Both the position numbers and the translations under genes were made by a program. Shown here one piece after another: positions 59,079 to 64,000 of a stretch of DNA of 64,000 nt. The DNA is from Rhodospira trueperi (lineage in GTDB: Bacteria; Pseudomonadota; Alphaproteobacteria; Rhodospirillales; Rhodospirillaceae). The number at the start of each line of letters is the position of its first letter. Position 1 is the stretch's first letter. The stretch covers positions 186,001-250,000 of the forward strand of contig NZ_FNAP01000003.1 in assembly GCF_900101965.1 (NCBI RefSeq), given 5' to 3'. A model generated the notes under the pieces. It did no database searches, was not told where the DNA came from, and was given only the letters and a program-made list of their open reading frames with translations.

Positions 59079-59675
59079 ATGTCCCTCAGTCTGATCCTCG
59101 ATATCCTGATCGTGGCGCTTCTTGTCCCCACCATCACGTTCGCCTGGATCCTGAACGGGCGGCTGGCCGACTTGCGTCGCAACCGCGACGAACTGGCGCG
59201 GCTCATCCAGAACTTCAATGAAGCGACGCATCGAGCCGAGGCCGGCATTCCGAAACTGCGCAAGGCCGCCGACGACGCCGGGCGCGCCCTGCAGGACCGG
59301 GTCGAGAAAGCCCAGACCCTGCGGGACGATCTGGCGTTCATGGTGGATCGCGCCGACACGATGCTGGGAAAGTTGGAAGATGGTGTGCAGGGACGGCGCA
59401 CCCTGGACAGGAACGGGGGGACGGTATCGGCCGCACCCTCCGGAACGCGCGGTCGCTCCGGCGGACTGGCACAGGTCTCGGCTGGGGCGGGGCCCGTCGT
59501 GCCGGCTCCGCCCCCGGTGCCCGGGCGCGGCGCGGCCGGCCGCATGGCCGCGCTGGGGGCTGTGTCCCAGGCGCCGCTGGCGTCCGATGATGGCGACGAG
59601 GATGATTTTTATGTCGAGGACGAGCGCTCGGAAGCGGAACGCGAACTGCTGCGCGCCCTTCGGTCCTCGCGCTGA
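59079..59675 (+). CDS. DUF6468 flagellar-cluster protein
   Basis: A 198-aa protein with an N-terminal helix (SLILDILIVALLVPTITFAWIL) then a coiled-coil-type region (LNGRLADLRRNRDELARLIQ; RVEKAQTLRDDLAFMVDRAD). The C-terminal half is Pro/Ala/Gly-rich and ends in an acidic stretch (DDGDEDDFYVEDERSEAERE). It matches the DUF6468 domain placed between fliM and motE in many Alphaproteobacteria. Probably inner-membrane anchored; its exact role in motility is not known to me. Confidence 0.8.
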   Translation: MSLSLILDILIVALLVPTITFAWILNGRLADLRRNRDELARLIQNFNEATHRAEAGIPKLRKAADDAGRALQDRVEKAQTLRDDLAFMVDRADTMLGKLEDGVQGRRTLDRNGGTVSAAPSGTRGRSGGLAQVSAGAGPVVPAPPPVPGRGAAGRMAALGAVSQAPLASDDGDEDDFYVEDERSEAERELLRALRSSR

Positions 59676-59816
59676 TCCTGTCCCATCAATTCGTCGGCCC
59701 CCAGCGCCCGGACGGTTTTGGATTTCTTAACGGGTCGCTGCTGTAATGAGACGGTCGTCGTTCGGCCCCATCACGGCCGGACAGTCCCGAAAGGCCCGAA
59801 AGGGAATTGCGTCGAG

Positions 59817-60620
59817 ATGCCCAGAACCCGGGCGGCGTCAGCACCGCGAAAAAGAAAACAGCGGCGATCCTCACCGCTGCCGCGCCTGGGCGTTCTGCAC
59901 GCCGTGATCGCGGCCGGTATTCTCATGCTGTCGGTGCGAGTCGGCGACATCTACGAGGACATCGACGGGTGGGCGACCTCCGTCCGCGTCGGGCAGACGC
60001 AGGCGCTGGCAGCCAGCGAGCCCGCCGCCGCGGCATCCCAAGGAGCACCGGCTCGGGCCGGGCCGGAAGCCGAACCCACGGGCCAAATGACCCCGAGCGG
60101 TATCCCGCCCGCGGCAACCGGGGGCGCGCCGGACATCGCGGCCGAGGCCGCCGCCGGCGTGACACCGCCGGGCTTCACGCAGTCGGAAATCAATCTGCTC
60201 CAGCGTCTCGCGGAACGGCGCGAGGAGTTGGACGCCATGGAGCGCGAACTGACCGACCGCGAGGCCCTGCTTCAGGCGGCCGAACGCCGCATCGAGAACC
60301 GCATCCAGGAGTTGAAGTCTCTGGAAGAGATGATCCAGGGGCTCCTGGCCCAGCATTCCGAACAGGAGCAGGCCCGAATCGATCAGTTGGTCAGCATCTA
60401 TGCCACCATGAAGCCGTCGGACGCAGCGCGAATCTTCAACGATCTCGACATGCCCATCCTGCTGCGGGTGATCGAAACCATGAAGGAGCGCAGTTCCGCC
60501 GCCATCCTCGCGGACATGTCCCCGGAGCGGGCCAAGGAAGTGACCACCGAACTGGCCCGTCGGCGGGCGCTGCCCGGCTCGGACCCGACCAACACCGATC
60601 AGGAAGCGCCCCTCCAGTGA
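59817..60620 (+). CDS. motE: MotE-like flagellar protein with MgtE_N-type domain
   Basis: A 267-aa protein. A membrane helix (VLHAVIAAGILMLSVRVGDIY, about 25-45), an Ala/Pro/Gly linker, a coiled coil (NLLQRLAERREELDAMERELTDREALL, about 120-180) and a C-terminal MgtE_N-type domain (IYATMKPSDAARIFNDLDMPILLRVIETM). In Rhizobiales MotE chaperones the MotC periplasmic motor protein. The start at 59817 follows weakly; a longer frame upstream has no similarity. Flanked by fliM-linked genes and cheY. Confidence 0.8.
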   Translation: MPRTRAASAPRKRKQRRSSPLPRLGVLHAVIAAGILMLSVRVGDIYEDIDGWATSVRVGQTQALAASEPAAAASQGAPARAGPEAEPTGQMTPSGIPPAATGGAPDIAAEAAAGVTPPGFTQSEINLLQRLAERREELDAMERELTDREALLQAAERRIENRIQELKSLEEMIQGLLAQHSEQEQARIDQLVSIYATMKPSDAARIFNDLDMPILLRVIETMKERSSAAILADMSPERAKEVTTELARRRALPGSDPTNTDQEAPLQ

Positions 60621-60767
60621 GCAGGGCCGGGGCCCGGGTTGGAGAAAATGAAAAGTGGTCGGAAAATGCGGACTTGCGTAAACTGGCCGGCTGCCTGTAA
60701 GTAAACATGAGTGTTCAGGCCCCCGCGGGAATCCGGGTCGGCGCCGTGTGTGGATATGGGGAGAGCG

Positions 60768-61160
60768 ATGTCCGTCGACAGTGAGATGCGCATCCTGATC
60801 GTGGATGACTACAAGACCATGCTCCGGATCATCCGGAACCTGTTGCGTCAGCTTGGTTTCAATAACATCGACGAAGCGATGGACGGCAGCCAGGCGCTGC
60901 AACAATTGCGTGCCGGCAACGAAGAATACGGCCTCATCATTTCCGACTGGAACATGGAGCCGATGACGGGCCTTCAGTTGCTGCGCGAGGTTCGCGCGGA
61001 TCCGAAGCTCAAGGGCACGCCGTTCATCATGGTGACCGCCGAATCCAAATCCGAAAACGTGATTGCCGCCAAGGAAGCCGGCGTTTCCAACTATATTGTC
61101 AAGCCCTTCAATGCCGAAACGCTGAAGTCGAAAATGGTCAGTGTGCTTGGCGATTTCTGA
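60768..61160 (+). CDS. CheY-like response regulator
   Basis: A 130-aa stand-alone receiver. Acidic pair in RILIVDDYKTMLR, phospho-acceptor Asp in LIISDWNMEPMTG, switch Thr in MVTAES and Lys in YIVKPF. No output domain, so it likely binds FliM in the motor switch. The start at 60768 follows GGGGAGAG; an ATG 12 nt upstream is possible. It lies in the flagellar operon, but it could instead be a phosphate sink. Confidence 0.92.
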   Translation: MSVDSEMRILIVDDYKTMLRIIRNLLRQLGFNNIDEAMDGSQALQQLRAGNEEYGLIISDWNMEPMTGLQLLREVRADPKLKGTPFIMVTAESKSENVIAAKEAGVSNYIVKPFNAETLKSKMVSVLGDF

Positions 61161-61208
61161 CCGGTTCGCATAACCCCGGAATAATCGTGTCGGCATCCGC
61201 GCCCACAG

Positions 61209-61236
61209 TTGGCGCTGGATGCCTGATTGGTATACG
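61209..61236 (+). promoter_or_regulatory. Candidate promoter for the motB-like genes
   Basis: TTGGCG (61209-61214) and TATACG (61231-61236) are 16 nt apart, about 220 nt before the ATG at 61458. The rest of the 297-bp cheY-motB gap shows no gene. Confidence 0.35.
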
Positions 61237-61457
61237 ATGGGCGCGTCGGTCGGTTCGAAAACCCGCCTCGCGAATTAAAGAATTTGTTCAGTCTCTGCTG
61301 GCACACTGGGCATCGGCCGACGCTTACGAAGCTTCGGCCCGGGCTGTTCCGATGTCGGGCCTTGGGTTCGGTATTGGAAAAGCTCTTGAAAACACTGGTG
61401 ATTTCTCGACGGACTCCACCCGTGAGGTAGGCCTCCCCACGCCGGGTCCGCTCAAGG

Positions 61458-62471
61458 ATGGCTCTTGTGATGTCCCCATGGGACCGGCCGGCCGCCGCGC
61501 CGGCCCATCCACGCCGAGACCTGTTCGCGCCCCTCGGGTCCTCCGATGGGTCCGGCGCCACCCGAAGCGATGTCGTCACCCCGGTCGCGCGCGGCTCGCT
61601 GGCGCTGTTTCTGTCGCTCTACCTACTTCTTCTCGCCTTTTTCATCATGCTCACGGCGCTGTCCAGCCTGGAAAGCCTGCGCGTCAGGGCGGTCATCGAC
61701 AGTCTGACCCTGACCTTCGCCACCGCCAAGGCACCTGACGAACGGGCCGGTGGCCGGCCGTTTCAGGATCTGCCGGGAGACACGCGCGCCGCAGAGGCGT
61801 TCATTGCCCTGGTCAGCGACTTGTTCCAATCCGCCATCCCCACGATCCGCATCGAACAGATCCTGCCGGGACGGGAAATGGAGCTTCTGCTGCGCACGGA
61901 CTCGCTGTTCGAGACGGATACCACGGTCATCAGGCCGGCCCGGCTGCCCATGCTCGATGGCGTCGTGGCCGCCCTTGCCGGCGCACCGGAGGGACAACGA
62001 TTCGAGATGGCGGCCACGCTCCAGACCGGCACCGGCGATGACGTCCCCGAAACCGTGACGGTGCCCCTGCTCCCGGTCTCGGGGGAGGACCTGCCGACCC
62101 GCCGGGCCGGCGAACTCGGCCGGGTCATGACCGCGCGCGGCGCCGCCCCCGGCAGCGTGCTCGTCGGCCTGGCGGAGGGCGACGCGAACTGGATGCGCAT
62201 CACCTTCCGAGCGGTGGATGCCGCGCGGTGGAGCCCAGACTTCACCCGGACGCCATCGGACGCGGTGCCGATTGATGAGTCTGTCCCGTCCGATGCCACC
62301 CCACCCACGCAGAATCGCCTGGAGGACACTCAAGGGGGTGCCCCTTCGGATGAGGAAAATGGTAGGGTTCGCGCGGAGTCGTTGGCGCCGAACTCAACCC
62401 GTGCCACCATGGACGCCCCCGCAATCGACACACGGATCGTCCCCGACGCGCCGGAACGGATGGAACAATGA
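61458..62471 (+). CDS. MotB-like protein without the proton-carrying Asp
   Basis: A 337-aa protein with one helix (GSLALFLSLYLLLLAFFIMLTALSS, about 46-70) in the MotB layout, followed by a periplasmic domain. The Asp expected seven residues before AFF is Ser in this sequence, so it cannot carry protons as MotB does. The C-terminal region resembles a degenerate OmpA/peptidoglycan-binding fold (LFETDTTVIRP; LPTRRAGELGRVM) but lacks the GHTD-type motif. Overlaps the next motB-like gene (ATGA). Role unclear; a stator accessory is possible. Confidence 0.75.
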   Translation: MALVMSPWDRPAAAPAHPRRDLFAPLGSSDGSGATRSDVVTPVARGSLALFLSLYLLLLAFFIMLTALSSLESLRVRAVIDSLTLTFATAKAPDERAGGRPFQDLPGDTRAAEAFIALVSDLFQSAIPTIRIEQILPGREMELLLRTDSLFETDTTVIRPARLPMLDGVVAALAGAPEGQRFEMAATLQTGTGDDVPETVTVPLLPVSGEDLPTRRAGELGRVMTARGAAPGSVLVGLAEGDANWMRITFRAVDAARWSPDFTRTPSDAVPIDESVPSDATPPTQNRLEDTQGGAPSDEENGRVRAESLAPNSTRATMDAPAIDTRIVPDAPERMEQ

Positions 62472-63205
62472 TCGGCCCGCGACGTACAGCCTCGTCGATC
62501 AGCACGGCCTGGATGGTCACCTTCAGTGACCTGGTGGTGTTGATGCTGGCGTTCTTCGTGCTGATGTTTTCGATGTCGTCGTTCAAGGCCGAAACCTTCC
62601 AGCGGCTGTCCGCCTCCCTGACCGACACGTTCAACCCTCGTCCCGCGCCGGTTCAGGCATCCAAGGGGAGCGCTCCGGGCGTTGAGGGCACCAGCCGCGC
62701 CCCGGGCCAGGGGCTGGGGTATCTGGCGTCCCTTCTGGAAACCACGTTCGCCAACGATGATCGGTTCAGTGGCGCGTTCATCCAGTTGCTGGATGAGCGG
62801 TTGATCGTGCTCATGCCCGCCGATCTGCTGTTCGAGGACGGTGAGGCCGACCTTGCCGTCGAAGCGCGCCCGGTGGTGGGCGAGCTGGGCACGTTGCTGG
62901 CCAACCTGCGCAATCGCGTGGCCGTCGCCGGGCACACCGACCCGGGGCCGTTACCCGATGGCAGTCCGTTCGCGGGGCCCTGGGACCTGTCGCTGGCGCG
63001 CGCCGCTTCGGTGGCAAACGCGCTGCGCTTGGCCGGCTACATGGCGCCCCTGGAGGTGTGGGGCCATGCCGATACCCGGTTCGATGCGCTGGCGGAGGTG
63101 CCGGACGCCGAGCGCGCCCGGCTGGCCCGCCGGGTCGATATCGTGATTCTGCCCGACCGGCCCGGCCCGGCGCCCTGGACACTCGGACGGGAGGGGGCCG
63201 GATGA
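62468..63205 (+). CDS. motB: MotB-family stator protein
   Basis: A 245-aa protein with the MotB helix FSDLVVLMLAFFVLMFSMSS (about 19-38), containing the Asp that carries the proton. The C-terminal OmpA-like domain has VAVAGHTDPGPL, the segment SLARAASVANALRLAGY and RARLARRVDIVILPD. It anchors to peptidoglycan. It overlaps both neighbours by ATGA, so the three form one unit. motA is not in the window. Confidence 0.85.
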   Translation: MIGPRRTASSISTAWMVTFSDLVVLMLAFFVLMFSMSSFKAETFQRLSASLTDTFNPRPAPVQASKGSAPGVEGTSRAPGQGLGYLASLLETTFANDDRFSGAFIQLLDERLIVLMPADLLFEDGEADLAVEARPVVGELGTLLANLRNRVAVAGHTDPGPLPDGSPFAGPWDLSLARAASVANALRLAGYMAPLEVWGHADTRFDALAEVPDAERARLARRVDIVILPDRPGPAPWTLGREGAG

Positions 63206-64000
63206 TCCGCGCGCTTGCCTCCCTCGCCGCCCTGCTGCTCTGTGCCGCCATCCTGGTCATTGGGCCCGGAACGACCGGCCCCGCATGGGCCGCCGACGTT
63301 CTGGCCTCGACGCATGACGGATACGGCCGGATGGTCTTCCGCTGGGACGTCCCGGTGCGCTACTCGGTCGAGATCCGAGGTGACACCCTGGTCGCCGAGT
63401 TCGACGAGCCGGTGGCCCCGGATGTCATCATGGTGCCGGTGCGACTGTCCGACTACATCGAAGGCGTGGCGCTGTCGAACGGCAAGCGCACCGTCTCCAT
63501 GCCCCTGAAGGACGACTTCACGCTGCGCGTCTTCACGCTGGGCAATGGCGTGGTGATCGACCTGCGGGGCGGCCCGTCCATCGAGGAACCGCCCGCGCCG
63601 CCGCCCGCCGAAACCGCGCAGCCGGCGCCCGAGGAGCCCGGCCCCATCCGCGTCCGCACCGGCAAGCACGACGGCTTCCAGCGCATCGTGTTCGACTGGC
63701 CGCGTCCGGTGGAACACAACCTGGTGGCGGACGGCGACCGCCTGTCGTTGCGGTTCGACCGGCGCGCCCGTCTGGTGGTCGATCCGATCCGCGATGACCT
63801 GCCCGCCGGCTTCATGGATGTGTCCAGCAGCGTGACAAGCGACGGCAGCATCTTCGCGCTGCGCGTGCCGGAGGGCGCGACCGCGCGCACCTACATGGCC
63901 GGCCCGAAGGTCGTGATGGACATCACGATTCCCCCGGAACCGCCTCAGAACGCAGATGCAGGGGACACCGGCGGGGACGAGCCCGTCGAAGGTGAAGAGA
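63202..64000 (+). CDS. Secreted/periplasmic protein with two AMIN-like repeats (cut by window end)
   Basis: The frame is open from ATG 63202 to the window edge, 266 codons without a stop. A signal peptide covers LASLAALLLCAAILVIGPGTTGPAWAAD. Two similar modules follow: THDGYGRMVFRWDVPVRYSVE and KHDGFQRIVFDWPRPVEHNLV, each running on into a V/L-rich strand. They look like AMIN-type modules, separated by a Pro/Ala linker. The ATG overlaps the motB stop. The rest of the gene lies outside; similar genes in flagellar clusters continue into repeats. Confidence 0.65.
   Translation, partial: MIRALASLAALLLCAAILVIGPGTTGPAWAADVLASTHDGYGRMVFRWDVPVRYSVEIRGDTLVAEFDEPVAPDVIMVPVRLSDYIEGVALSNGKRTVSMPLKDDFTLRVFTLGNGVVIDLRGGPSIEEPPAPPPAETAQPAPEEPGPIRVRTGKHDGFQRIVFDWPRPVEHNLVADGDRLSLRFDRRARLVVDPIRDDLPAGFMDVSSSVTSDGSIFALRVPEGATARTYMAGPKVVMDITIPPEPPQNADAGDTGGDEPVEGEE

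Noticed and set aside
61296..61312. TGGCAC sequence as a sigma-54 promoter
   Set aside because: The downstream GC is two bases too close to fit the -24/-12 spacing.

Overview
The window is a GC-rich (about two-thirds G+C by eye), densely coded bacterial chromosome segment. The complete nuoABCDEFGHIJKLMN operon running into birA-coaX-rnj-mce, the flgF-flgG-flgA-flgH and fliL-fliM-DUF6468-motE flagellar blocks, a non-canonical start of infC and a SqrR/BigR-type ArsR regulator all point to an alphaproteobacterium, most likely Rhodospirillales. The genus cannot be fixed from sequence reading alone. No tRNA or rRNA gene was seen.

Layout. (1) 2-4753: RND efflux pump and membrane-fusion protein, divergent from an ArsR-type persulfide/redox-sensor-like repressor whose palindromic operator sits inside its promoter. 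(2) 4848-5766: a DUF2065 membrane protein and two tandem, structurally matched stem-loop/terminator units that look like duplicated small RNAs. (3) 5767-8358: a hybrid sensor kinase with a solute-binding domain plus a second periplasmic sensor domain. (4) 8649-16866: a cas4-cas1 fusion, cas2, a leader and an array I count as 81 repeats and 80 spacers. No interference gene is in the window. Two linked base changes in the repeat split the array into blocks. (5) 16861-17830: palindromes and a decayed transposase. (6) 17831-22879: Crp/Fnr regulator with two DUF2892 proteins, tag, mce, rnj, coaX. (7) 23151-38768: birA and the 14-gene respiratory complex I operon, all on the minus strand. (8) 39112-51242: DUF58 protein, thrS, infC, grxD, ileS, ribF, ppiD, trpE. 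(9) 51279-64000: a secreted protein of unknown function, a FlaF-like protein and two divergent flagellar gene clusters. The plus-strand cluster ends with two MotB-like proteins, the first without the proton-carrying Asp, and a protein cut by the window edge.

How it works together. Most of the window is core metabolism: NADH oxidation and proton pumping, tRNA charging, translation initiation, cofactor synthesis, RNA turnover and motility. The accessory part is 5.0-18.5 kb. There an adaptation-only CRISPR locus with a large mosaic array lies between an orphan sensor kinase and a mobile-element relic. If the organism interferes with invaders through this array, the effector must be encoded elsewhere; if not, the locus is a recording or relic system. 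The mosaic repeat pattern, the adaptation-only gene content and the tandem RNA-like units at 5.2-5.6 kb are the observations most worth following.
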